Shown in pieces: positions 46,571 through 55,382 of a DNA stretch of 58,250 nucleotides. Below the pieces are notes generated by a model that was not told the origin of the DNA, did no database searches, and saw nothing but the letters and a program-made list of their open reading frames with translations. Position numbers and translations under genes: made by a program. The stretch spans positions 1-58,250 of the forward strand of contig JAPLDF010000061.1 in the NCBI GenBank assembly GCA_026391835.1, given 5' to 3'. The DNA comes from Bacteroidota bacterium (GTDB lineage: Bacteria; Bacteroidota; Bacteroidia; Bacteroidales; FEN-979). The number at the start of each line of letters is the position of its first letter. Position 1 is the first letter of the stretch.

Positions 46571-49500
46571 ATGAATTTGAAACTTACTGTTTTATTATTT
46601 TTCTTCGGAATCTTTGGAGCCGCTGACATCTGCGCCCAAAACAGAAACGTGAATGGCCAACCCGATACCCAAAAGGAGAAACTTCTCCTGATGGCTGCAT
46701 CGTTCCACCAGAAGTACCTGGTTCAGAGAGCAGAAGTTGAGCGTGTTGCAAGTGATAGAGGATGGATCATCCGGAATGAAACAGACAAGGGTGTGAGTGA
46801 GATCCAGTACATTGACAATTTTGGGTTCCCCCAGTCATATTCAACAACCAATCTTAACGCCGGAAAAACAACCAACACGGATGATATCTGGGCAGGCGGA
46901 TCTACAGGACTGAACCTGACCGGTGCAGGCTATCTTGTTGGTGAATGGGATGGCGGCGGGGTGTTGACAACCCACCAGGAATTCAGCAATGGTGCCGGGA
47001 CAAGGGTGACCCAGATGGACGTACCCACCTCTACACACTATCATTCGACCCATGTTGCCGGGACAATGATAGCCGAAGGTGTGGATGCTGCCGCACATGG
47101 TATGGCAACAGGAGCTTTGCTCCACGCATATGAATGGAACGATGACAATGCTGAGATGGCCACAGCCGCTGCAGGAGGGTTGACCCTGTCAAATCATTCG
47201 TATGGATGGAACCGGGGGTGGATTTACGATTCCGGCTCATGGTACTGGTTTGGTAATACAACGGTCAGTACAACAGAAGATTACCTTTTTGGTTTTTACG
47301 ATGGTTCATCCCGGGAATGGGACCAGATTGCGTATGACGCACCGAATTACCTTATTGTCAAATCAGCGGGCAATGACAGGAATAACAATCACACCGGTAG
47401 CCACTATTACAATGACGGCACGTCCTGGATATTAAGCAGTGCCTATCGTGACCCTGACGGGGGTGCCGACGGTTATGATTGTATTGACGAGAAAGGTGTG
47501 GCGAAAAATGTACTCACCGTAGGCGCAATAAATGACATTACAGGGGGGTGGACTTCCCCGGCAGATGTGGTCATGAGCACTTTCAGCAGTTACGGGCCAA
47601 CAGATGACGGCAGGATAAAACCCGACCTGGTGGCGAACGGTATTGGTTTGTATTCCACGACAAATTACAGCAATTCAGATTATTTGACACTCGACGGAAC
47701 CTCCATGGCGTCGCCCAATACTACGGGAACCCTTGTCTTGTTGCAGGATTACTATAAAACACTGCACGGCGGGATCATGTCTGCGGCTGCTTTGAAAGGC
47801 CTGGCAATCAACACGGCCAATGAAGCAGGCCCTGCCAACGGACCGGATTATATGTTTGGCTGGGGCCTGCTGAATGCTTCCGGGGCAGCAAACGTAATTA
47901 CCTCCGACAATACCCAGGGCGGGTTGATCGTTCAGGCAACACTGGTTAACGGGGTAACAACAGACTATACATATTACAGCAATGGGGCAAATGTCAATGT
48001 CACGCTATGCTGGACAGATCCTGCAGGAACACCCCCCGCCGCATCCCTGAACCCGACAACGCTGATGCTTGTCAATAACCTGGATGTCAGGGTGATTGGA
48101 GCGACAACGAACTACCCGTGGATCCTGAATCCTGCTTCACCGGCTGCAAGCGCCACCAAAGGCAACAACTTCAGGGATAATGTTGAATCAGTGAACATGC
48201 TGAATCCTGCTGCCGGGTATTACACCATTCGCATTTCCCACACAGGTTCCCTTTCCGGGGGGTCACAACCTTATGCGCTTATCATCAATGGTATGACAAC
48301 CCCGCCTGCAAACAACTATTGCAGTGCCAGGTCAAATGTATTGTTTGAATACATCAGCAAGGTAACCATGGGAACCATCAACAATTCAACCGGAAGGGCT
48401 CCGGGCGGATATGAGGACTATACGGGAATGGTGAATACGATTATCAGGGGTGCAAGTGAGTCACTTTCTGTCATCGTCAATGGTGGATATTTAAGCGATC
48501 AGGGCAGAGCATGGGTTGACTGGAACCAGGATGGTGATTTTACCGATGCAGGTGAAGAGTTTGTCATTGGCTCCGGTATCGGTCCGGTTTATTCAGTGAG
48601 CATAGCTGCCCCTTTAACTGCGCTGACCGGTTACACGACCATGCGGGTGCGCCTGTATGATGGCACACCGGCAAGCTGCGGTGCCGGTTCCTATGGCGAA
48701 ACCGAAGATTATACGATCAATGTCCTGTCACATTGTGAGGCAGGCGGAGGATGTGATGAATACATATCCAATGTACTTTCAGGCACCATAAACAACAGCT
48801 CCTTATGTGGCCGGTATTCCGATTATACGGGATTATCAACAAGTTTGCCGGTCAATTCATCAGTAGCGCTGACTGTTACAGCCGGCGTTTCATACGGTCT
48901 TGACCAGGTTGGGGTATGGATGGATTGGAACGATGATGGCGATTTCAATGATGCCAACGAAACCCTCGCAGTTACAGGGAGCCCGGGAGTTGGACCTTAC
49001 ACTGCAACAATTGCCCCCGTCCCGGGAACTACCCCGGGGGCCAAAGTCATGCGGGTAAGGATGATGTATACAGGGACAGTTGATCCCTGTGGATCAACCA
49101 CCTACGGAGAGGTTGAAGATTACACTGTCAATATTACGACTGCCCCGCCAAATTACTGGGTAGGTGGCTACAATCACTACTGGCACCAGCCTCTTAACTG
49201 GTCGCTGGGTCATGTCCCGACCATAGATGAACCCGTAACCATTGACAATATTGGCTTTCAGCCTGTTTATGTCGATGATTATCCGCTCGTCCTTAAGGAG
49301 GAATGCAGCAGTTTGACAATTGGCGCAGGAGCACGGCTTGAAATTCAGACCCAGGAACTTGCTGTCAGCAATGACCTTACGATCAACGGGCAACTGGGGA
49401 TGACTGACCCGGCCGGGGTGATCAGGAGCCTTGGAAATGTGAACTGGAATTCCGGTTCGACCGCTAATTTTACCGCCGACGGAGTATTTTGGGTTTACGG

Positions 49501-52500
49501 AGACTGGAATTTTAATGCTGGTTCAAATGCAAGTATTGCCAATGGTTTTGTCGATTTTACCGGTTCAGGCTCGAATTGGATCCGGTCCTACAGCGCAACC
49601 TGTGCCTTTCCCAATATCAATAATTTAAAATCAGGTGCCGGCTGGCTCAGGGTAAGCAATGCATCGACCCAGCCCCTCACCATCAGCGGTTCTCTCTTTA
49701 ACAGCACCGGGTGTAATTTTGGAAGTTACACCAGTCAGGACATCATCCTGAAAGGTAGTTTGTTAAATCATGGCCACTATGATTTTACGGGTTTTTCGAA
49801 TACCGGAACATTGGTATTTGATGGCACTTCACAATTTCTCACCAACTATCCGATCACCGGGTCAGGAACCGGTGTGCTTAACAACGTCAGATTCAGTGCC
49901 ACAACCGGTGTTACAACTGACGGTGGGCTGACGGTCGCAGGAAACCTGACGATTGACCAGGGGAGTTTCGGCGCAGGCAGTGCAACTGTGACAATTGCCG
50001 GTAACTGGACCAATACTGCCGGAGCTGGAGGATTTGTTCCTGGTACCGGCCGGGTAAGGTTCAACGGGCCCGGGCACCAGTATATCCTGTCAAGCGAAAC
50101 ATTCAATATTCTAGAAGCCAATATGGGGGCGGCCCTGCGGGTGAACAATGCGGCCTGTACGGTTACATGTAGCCAGTATGACTGGACATCAGGCGGGATA
50201 GATGTCCTGGCCGGGACATTCACTGCGTTTGACCTTTTCGACAGCGGACTTTTTGGAACCTTCTGGGTGAATTCAGGTGGTACTTTGAACCTTACACAGG
50301 ACGCAGCCCAATACACTGATCTGCATGGCGAACTTCATATTTACGGGGGAACGATGACCGTTACCGGTGGAGTGGACCAGAGCTACTGGCCTTATGTTGA
50401 CAATGCCGTGGTTGAGATGTCGGGCGGCGTTCTCGATTTCCATACCAATGGGATTCACCTGATGACCTCACCCACCCTTACCGAAACAATCACAGGAGGA
50501 ACGATAAGGACAAACGGGGATTTTTTCATTCTCAGGACGGATTTCAATCCAACAGGTGGTACGATTGAATTATACGGGTCTACTGAGGCCACAATTCATA
50601 TGGGAATAGGAAGCAATTTTTACAACCTTCTGATTAATAAAGGGGTAGTGGTCGATAATTCTGCGCAGCATCCGGCGGAAGTGTTCTTAGACAGGGAAGG
50701 GCATCAAAGGCATAGCCCTTTATCTAACAGTGTTTTTGCATCTTCCAACCTTGCAATCACGGGCGATATGACCATCCAGACCGGAACTTTTATTGCACCA
50801 TCATTTATAACAGTAGGAGGGAACTGGACCGACAATGCTGGGGCAACAGGTTTTACAGAAGGTACAGGCACGGTTGAGTTCAACGGGGCTGCCGCTGCTG
50901 ATGTTCTGACGGCAGAGACATTTTACAACCTGAACCTTAATAAAACTTATCCCTATTATGATGCGCTTGAAATCATGCAGAATGTTGCAGTCACCAATGA
51001 CCTTCACCTCGTTGACGGAAGTATGAAATTCAGGTCACCAGCCAATCTCACGGTATCCGGCAACCTGACCATCGACCTGAATGCCGGTCTGAATGCGGCA
51101 GATGGCTATGGTCCGCAGGCTGTTGTCGGGAAAAACTGGGCCAACGCAAACACTTCATATGCATCAAACTTTGGCTTTAACCCTGGAAATAATTCTACGG
51201 TCACCTTTAATGGAACTTTAGACCAGGTATTGACAACGGCAGCTGTTTCAGAAGAGTTCCACAACCTTATCATCGATAAAAGTGCAGGAAAGTTCAGGCC
51301 ATCCGGTAATGTTTATTGTAACGGCGATATCCTGGTTTCCAATGGGACCTGGGAAGATCTTGTTTCCGGGTTGTCACATTCCCTGAACAGGGATTTTACA
51401 GTGGCCGCAACCGGTTCCTTTCTCACTACCGCGGTATCGAATACCGTCGAATTCAAGGGATCAGTGAATTCCAGCCTTACCTATTCCAGTGTTTCAGGGT
51501 ACTTTCGCAACATCCTGGTTAATAAGGGTATCGGATACGCCGTTACCCAGCTTGGATATGCCACTTGCCAGAACAACGGCAACCTCACAGTGAACCAGGG
51601 AAAATATATTCTGAATGGGAATACGCTTTTTGTATCCGGCAACATTGCCGTAAACAGTTTGGGAAATTTATCGTTGTTAAACTCCTCCACACTCATTCTT
51701 GCTGATGCGAAAAGTCTCAATGTTAATTTCGACGGGCGTCTTGAATTGGCCGGCACACTTGCCAATCCTGTTACAATCGGGGCAAATGTTCCAACTGCAC
51801 ACTATTCGCTGAATGTAAATTCCGGAGGTACGATCGCGGCAGAGTATACGATTTTTAAAAACACGGGTGTCAACGGGGTAAATATTCCTTTCGGAGGTAC
51901 TGTTGATCTGGGACATTCTTTCAGGGGTTGCACCTTCCAGGATGGTATTGCGGGTGGCACCCTGCTGACGCTCAATACACAAACCCTGATCATCAGGAAT
52001 GCTGTATTTCCTACAAATGCCGGGGGTGGCAGCACGAATGTAACCAATGCAATCGGAAGCGGGCATGCATATTTTGTCGACTTCTCAGGTGTATTCTCCG
52101 GTGAGGCCTTTGATGCAGACGTTTTCAATCTTGTCGACTGGGTTCCAACCCTTCTGTCCGGTGCAACAGCTTCACCGGCAACAATTTGTGCCGGGAGTAC
52201 ATCCCAGTTACTTGCCAACCCAACAGGCGGGCGGTCTCCGTATTCCTATAACTGGAGCCCGGCCGCCGGATTGTCAAACCCCGGGATTAACAATCCTGTG
52301 GCAAGCCCGTTAACCACAACAACCTATAGCGTCACCGTTTCGGACATTCTTGGCAGCAGTACAACCAGCAACATCCTGGTGACTGTCAATCCTGTCCTTC
52401 CGGTCAGTGCTGTCATTGCTGTATCTGCCAACCCTTCGCCCCCGGGAAATCCTGTAACTTTCACGGCGACACCTGTCAATGGAGGTTCGTCTCCTTCTTA

Positions 52501-53200
52501 CCAGTGGAAGAAAAATGGCGTGAACGCTGGAGCAGGTTTGCCAACTTACAGTTATGTTCCATCCTACAATGACCAGGTATCCTGTGTTGTCACATCGGGT
52601 TATGCCTGCCCGTCAGGGAATCCGGCGACGTCAAATACCATTGTCATGAGCGTAGTTGACGTCAATACGTCAGCGACGGGGACCATTTCTTCGCCGGCAA
52701 ATTCCTGTTTTGATGCTTCAAACACGGTGACAGTGGCAGGCGGGGGATCTGTATTCAAGATACTGCCGGGTGCCAGTGCCACAATGATAGCAGGTGTGAA
52801 AATTTCTTATCTCTACGGAACCACTGTTTTCCCGGGCGGATATATGCATGGTTACATCACTACTGCCAATGAATATTGCGGAAGCCTGCCACCGGCAATG
52901 GTTGCAGTAATTTTGGGTAGCGGACATCCTGAACCGGAATTGGTGCCGTCAATAGGCTTGTTTGGCATTTATCCCAACCCTGCAAGCGGAATGTTTACCC
53001 TTACCAACAATAGTGACGTTACAACGGGTAAGGTCCGGGTTGACCTTTTCGATATGCGGGGCGGAAGGCTCCTGTCGACATGCATTAAGGATGAAAAAAG
53101 CCACCTGTTCACGGTTTCAGGCTATGCCCCCGGGCTCTACTTTGTAAAAGTAATTACCGGCGACCGGATTGAATCGTTTAAACTGATCATTGTGCAGTAA
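46571..53200 (+). CDS. Giant T9SS-secreted subtilisin-like protease with GEVED domains (cluster gene 4)
   Basis: 2209 residues. The signal peptide (MNLKLTVLLFFFGIFGAAD...) is followed by an S8 peptidase domain with D127 (GEWDGGGV), H158 (HSTHVAGT) and S378 (DGTSMASP), at the same residue numbers as gene 3. Two GEVED-type domains (about 584-720 and 722-855) follow, then module E (NWSLGHVPT), a block F variant, module A (50065-50625), module B (50895-51650), block D and a T9SS sorting domain (FGIYPNPASGMF to KLIIVQ). It is a tandem paralogue of gene 3, but its solenoid part is closer in order to gene 2 (F-A-B), so the tail has been shuffled relative to the head. Its transcript begins with a structured leader. 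Confidence 0.9.
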   Translation: MNLKLTVLLFFFGIFGAADICAQNRNVNGQPDTQKEKLLLMAASFHQKYLVQRAEVERVASDRGWIIRNETDKGVSEIQYIDNFGFPQSYSTTNLNAGKTTNTDDIWAGGSTGLNLTGAGYLVGEWDGGGVLTTHQEFSNGAGTRVTQMDVPTSTHYHSTHVAGTMIAEGVDAAAHGMATGALLHAYEWNDDNAEMATAAAGGLTLSNHSYGWNRGWIYDSGSWYWFGNTTVSTTEDYLFGFYDGSSREWDQIAYDAPNYLIVKSAGNDRNNNHTGSHYYNDGTSWILSSAYRDPDGGADGYDCIDEKGVAKNVLTVGAINDITGGWTSPADVVMSTFSSYGPTDDGRIKPDLVANGIGLYSTTNYSNSDYLTLDGTSMASPNTTGTLVLLQDYYKTLHGGIMSAAALKGLAINTANEAGPANGPDYMFGWGLLNASGAANVITSDNTQGGLIVQATLVNGVTTDYTYYSNGANVNVTLCWTDPAGTPPAASLNPTTLMLVNNLDVRVIGATTNYPWILNPASPAASATKGNNFRDNVESVNMLNPAAGYYTIRISHTGSLSGGSQPYALIINGMTTPPANNYCSARSNVLFEYISKVTMGTINNSTGRAPGGYEDYTGMVNTIIRGASESLSVIVNGGYLSDQGRAWVDWNQDGDFTDAGEEFVIGSGIGPVYSVSIAAPLTALTGYTTMRVRLYDGTPASCGAGSYGETEDYTINVLSHCEAGGGCDEYISNVLSGTINNSSLCGRYSDYTGLSTSLPVNSSVALTVTAGVSYGLDQVGVWMDWNDDGDFNDANETLAVTGSPGVGPYTATIAPVPGTTPGAKVMRVRMMYTGTVDPCGSTTYGEVEDYTVNITTAPPNYWVGGYNHYWHQPLNWSLGHVPTIDEPVTIDNIGFQPVYVDDYPLVLKEECSSLTIGAGARLEIQTQELAVSNDLTINGQLGMTDPAGVIRSLGNVNWNSGSTANFTADGVFWVYGDWNFNAGSNASIANGFVDFTGSGSNWIRSYSATCAFPNINNLKSGAGWLRVSNASTQPLTISGSLFNSTGCNFGSYTSQDIILKGSLLNHGHYDFTGFSNTGTLVFDGTSQFLTNYPITGSGTGVLNNVRFSATTGVTTDGGLTVAGNLTIDQGSFGAGSATVTIAGNWTNTAGAGGFVPGTGRVRFNGPGHQYILSSETFNILEANMGAALRVNNAACTVTCSQYDWTSGGIDVLAGTFTAFDLFDSGLFGTFWVNSGGTLNLTQDAAQYTDLHGELHIYGGTMTVTGGVDQSYWPYVDNAVVEMSGGVLDFHTNGIHLMTSPTLTETITGGTIRTNGDFFILRTDFNPTGGTIELYGSTEATIHMGIGSNFYNLLINKGVVVDNSAQHPAEVFLDREGHQRHSPLSNSVFASSNLAITGDMTIQTGTFIAPSFITVGGNWTDNAGATGFTEGTGTVEFNGAAAADVLTAETFYNLNLNKTYPYYDALEIMQNVAVTNDLHLVDGSMKFRSPANLTVSGNLTIDLNAGLNAADGYGPQAVVGKNWANANTSYASNFGFNPGNNSTVTFNGTLDQVLTTAAVSEEFHNLIIDKSAGKFRPSGNVYCNGDILVSNGTWEDLVSGLSHSLNRDFTVAATGSFLTTAVSNTVEFKGSVNSSLTYSSVSGYFRNILVNKGIGYAVTQLGYATCQNNGNLTVNQGKYILNGNTLFVSGNIAVNSLGNLSLLNSSTLILADAKSLNVNFDGRLELAGTLANPVTIGANVPTAHYSLNVNSGGTIAAEYTIFKNTGVNGVNIPFGGTVDLGHSFRGCTFQDGIAGGTLLTLNTQTLIIRNAVFPTNAGGGSTNVTNAIGSGHAYFVDFSGVFSGEAFDADVFNLVDWVPTLLSGATASPATICAGSTSQLLANPTGGRSPYSYNWSPAAGLSNPGINNPVASPLTTTTYSVTVSDILGSSTTSNILVTVNPVLPVSAVIAVSANPSPPGNPVTFTATPVNGGSSPSYQWKKNGVNAGAGLPTYSYVPSYNDQVSCVVTSGYACPSGNPATSNTIVMSVVDVNTSATGTISSPANSCFDASNTVTVAGGGSVFKILPGASATMIAGVKISYLYGTTVFPGGYMHGYITTANEYCGSLPPAMVAVILGSGHPEPELVPSIGLFGIYPNPASGMFTLTNNSDVTTGKVRVDLFDMRGGRLLSTCIKDEKSHLFTVSGYAPGLYFVKVITGDRIESFKLIIVQ

Positions 53201-53237
53201 TCAATTATTGCATCCGCCGATTCATCATTTTTTGAAG

Positions 53238-53270
53238 ACGCAGGGCCACTTAAAAAGTCCCTGCGTTTTT
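53238..53270 (+). terminator. Rho-independent terminator after cluster gene 4
   Basis: ACGCAGGG pairs with CCCTGCGT, with extra ACTT/AAGT pairs inside, followed by five T. It lies 38 bp after the stop codon and ends the T9SS cluster. Confidence 0.8.
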
Positions 53271-53376
53271 AATTTATTGTTTCACACAGAAGGAATGCAT
53301 GTTTTAACTGGCACTATCCTGCCTATAATACAGATAATGAGCGTAATCAGATTTGATGAGGGGAAACGCAATTTTT

Positions 53377-53407
53377 TTGTTTGTATGAAAGGTATTTCCT
53401 ATCTTTG
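53377..53407 (+). promoter_or_regulatory. Promoter of tRNA-Ser
   Basis: TTG (53377-53379) and TATCTTTG (53400-53407) with exactly 20 bases between: a full consensus Bacteroidota promoter. The roughly 70-base leader before the tRNA can fold into a hairpin (CTGGC...GGGTTT with AAACCC...GCCAG). Confidence 0.75.
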
Positions 53408-53485
53408 CAGCCCTTAAAAACGGATATGCTTCGGCTGGCTGGGTTTTCAACGATTGCAAACCCAACCGCCAGTATAGAATTGACT

Positions 53486-53572
53486 GGAGAGGTGGGTGAG
53501 TGGCTGAAACCAACAGTTTGCTAAACTGTCGTACGGGAAACTGTACCGGGGGTTCGAATCCCCCCTTCTCCG
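53486..53572 (+). tRNA. tRNA-Ser (anticodon GCT)
   Basis: An 87-base cloverleaf. The acceptor stem is GGAGAGG with CTTCTCC (one G-U pair) and the discriminator base is G73. The anticodon stem ACAGT/ACTGT encloses TTGCTAA. The long variable arm (TACGGGAAACTGTA) is typical of class II tRNA-Ser, and the T loop is GGTTCGAATCC. CCA is not encoded. It reads AGC/AGT codons. Confidence 0.95.
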
Positions 53573-53624
53573 CTGAAGAATTGAAAATTAAAAATTAAAA
53601 ATTACGATTGTCCGCATAAATCCT

Positions 53625-53632
53625 TACATTTG
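53625..53632 (+). promoter_or_regulatory. -7 element of tRNA-Pro
   Basis: TACATTTG, a perfect TAnnTTTG match, lies 77 bp before the tRNA. The preceding gap after tRNA-Ser holds an AAATTAAAA repeat stretch and no gene. Confidence 0.5.
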
Positions 53633-53709
53633 CAGGGATTTTAAGATTTCAGGGTAAGGTTTTAGTGCATTGAAATTGTAATCGTAATTTGTCAATCGTA
53701 CTTTTTTTT

Positions 53710-53787
53710 CGGGGTATAGCGTAGCACGGTTATCGCGCCTGCTTTGGGAGCAGGAGGTCGCAAGTTCGAATCTTGCTACCCCGACCA
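53710..53787 (+). tRNA. tRNA-Pro (anticodon TGG)
   Basis: The acceptor stem is CGGGGTA with TACCCCG, and the anticodon stem CCTGC/GCAGG encloses TTTGGGA. The T arm carries GTTCGAATC. CCA is encoded at 53785-53787. Genes of mobile type begin right after it, so its 3' end is the likely attachment site of the right-hand element. Confidence 0.95.
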
Positions 53788-53797
53788 GTAAAATCAA

Positions 53798-53832
53798 GGG
53801 TTTCAGAAAATAAAAATCTGAAACCCTTTTTT
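53798..53832 (+). terminator. Rho-independent terminator after tRNA-Pro
   Basis: GGGTTTCAGA pairs perfectly with TCTGAAACCC across a nine-base A-rich loop, followed by six T. It ends the tRNA-Pro transcript 10 bp past the CCA. Confidence 0.9.
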
Positions 53833-53904
53833 AATGTAACCCTAAATGTAACCACAGAATTTATCTTTTCACAATTTTTTGCAGTCGTTAATTCAATTTG
53901 ACAA

Positions 53905-54900
53905 ATGCTACAATATTCCCAATTTGATGAATGTATCGATTTTCTGACTACACCCATCGAACAGTTTTGGAACACCGGTCCCAACAGAAAAGCACTTTTA
54001 GGATCAGCCGAGGTCATAATTGAAAATTATATCAAGTTTTTTACCAAGGAACTTGAAGCTGCAATTTTGAGCAAAACTACACCGGATCAAAAGGCTGATC
54101 TTATACGGTTATACGTTTCCAGATTGATGAAGTCTATTAATCACAGATCCGTCAAAAATCTTCAGGCAGATTCAAACGCCATTATTCCGTACTCAAACGA
54201 AATGCCTCCCTTTTTTATCAGGATAGGGAACGCACTTGTAGTTAATAACTCAGAGGACCCAAGTGATGATTTACGCTATTTGAGGGGATGCAATATTCTG
54301 TATCACTTGATCTTTGATGAATTGCAAAAATGTTGTCGGATTTTTAGAATTCCTTTTCTTGAGTTATGCGAGGAGTTAAACTTTGACATTGAGACAATTA
54401 ATGTTGAATATTCCATAAAAAATGGTCGGAAAGAAATTTCTCCGGAGATTGAGAATTCAAGGGAGGTCAACATCCAGCCCAAAATAAAGGTCCCTTCAGA
54501 TCTCAATATTAAACGTGAGCTTCAGCAAATAATGATTTCAGAAAACCAATTCTGGAGGGGTTTACCAATGGATTTTGTAGTCAACCATTTTAGTGTGTTC
54601 ACATCAAAAAAAAGCAGAAACGAAAATGTATTTTTAACTAATGAGCAGTTTATTTCATTTTTAAAAAGGGGTTTTCTTAAGGATCCGACACAACCTGTGC
54701 AAACAATAAATTGTTCCAGCCGTGAAAAAGGTATGATCATAAAAACGTTCTATCAGTTTTATGATGTTGCCGTGGGACAATATGCGTGCCCACATACAAA
54801 AGTATATTTTATCAACCTCTTTACTGACTGTTTTAACAATTGGGATCCCAGTACCGTAAAAGATTTTTTCAGACCAGGGAAAGTAAATAAACAGTTATAA
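53905..54900 (+). CDS. Hypothetical protein of the right mobile segment
   Basis: 331 residues, with no signal peptide or membrane helix. It is mainly helical, with a charged linker near residues 165-205. The C-terminal third (about 225-325; FLTNEQFISFLKRGF, then FYQFYDVAVGQYACPHTKVYF) loosely recalls the C-terminal part of RteC-like regulators of Bacteroidota conjugative transposons, but the match is too weak to name it. It is the first gene after tRNA-Pro and codes in AT-richer sequence than the core genes, which fits acquired DNA. The gap to the HTH gene holds short direct repeats. Confidence 0.75.
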   Translation: MLQYSQFDECIDFLTTPIEQFWNTGPNRKALLGSAEVIIENYIKFFTKELEAAILSKTTPDQKADLIRLYVSRLMKSINHRSVKNLQADSNAIIPYSNEMPPFFIRIGNALVVNNSEDPSDDLRYLRGCNILYHLIFDELQKCCRIFRIPFLELCEELNFDIETINVEYSIKNGRKEISPEIENSREVNIQPKIKVPSDLNIKRELQQIMISENQFWRGLPMDFVVNHFSVFTSKKSRNENVFLTNEQFISFLKRGFLKDPTQPVQTINCSSREKGMIIKTFYQFYDVAVGQYACPHTKVYFINLFTDCFNNWDPSTVKDFFRPGKVNKQL

Positions 54901-54925
54901 TTAATAGTTTCAAGTTACTTTTTTG

Positions 54926-54970
54926 TTGCCCATCTTGCCCATCTTGCCTATTTTCTTGCCCATCTTGCCC
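54926..54970 (+). repeat. Iteron-like 9-bp direct repeats (TTGCCCATC)
   Basis: TTGCCCATC occurs at 54926-54934, 54935-54943 and 54956-54964, with truncated or degenerate copies at 54944-54949 and 54965-54970. The array lies between the hypothetical gene and the HTH/primase cassette. Short direct repeats before a primase gene can be binding sites for an initiator or regulator, but they may also be simple slippage. Confidence 0.5.
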
Positions 54971-55037
54971 TTACTATAAGCAAGCCACTGACAACCCATT
55001 ATCATTGTAGCAGGTTTCACATATAAAACTTGTAACA

Positions 55038-55382
55038 ATGGAAATGACATTTGAAAAATTACCCCACGCAGTTGCTGAGTTATCTGATAAGTTGGATCAT
55101 CTTGAACGACTTATCCTCTCTCAAAGCAACACTTCCCAACCTGATGCCGATAAACTCCTTACTATAAAGGAGACGGCCGAGTTCCTCCATCTTACTGTCC
55201 CTACCATATATCTTATGGTTCAGCGGGCTGAAATCCCTGTTTGCAAACGAGGAAAGCGACTCTATTTTTCGAAATTGGAAATCACCTCCTGGATTATGGC
55301 AGGACGAAAAAAAACGACTTTAGAAATAGAGGATAAGGTGAATTCCTATGTTCATTCTTCAAGAAAGGGGAGGAGCAAGTGA
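55038..55382 (+). CDS. Excisionase-like helix-turn-helix protein (HTH_17 type)
   Basis: 114 residues. The N-terminal 35 form a short coiled coil (AVAELSDKLDHLERLIL). From about residue 40 comes the HTH/excisionase pattern LLTIKETAEFLHLTVPTIYLMVQR, the wing motif KRGKRLYFSKLEITSWI, and a basic tail. It probably binds DNA of its own element, in excision or control of the following gene. Its stop codon overlaps the GTG start of the primase gene, so the two are translationally coupled. The left cassette has a related gene at 3579-3842. Confidence 0.8.
   Translation: MEMTFEKLPHAVAELSDKLDHLERLILSQSNTSQPDADKLLTIKETAEFLHLTVPTIYLMVQRAEIPVCKRGKRLYFSKLEITSWIMAGRKKTTLEIEDKVNSYVHSSRKGRSK

Noticed and set aside
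53730-54017. 95-residue frame on the minus strand ending SKIRTCDLLLPKQAR
   Set aside because: Its C terminus is the antisense translation of tRNA-Pro, a well-known artefact beside tRNA genes. The rest is antisense to the terminator and the start of the 331-residue gene.
54926-54970. CRISPR-like short repeats
   Set aside because: The repeats are 9 bp and mostly adjacent, without spacers of constant length, and no cas gene is present.
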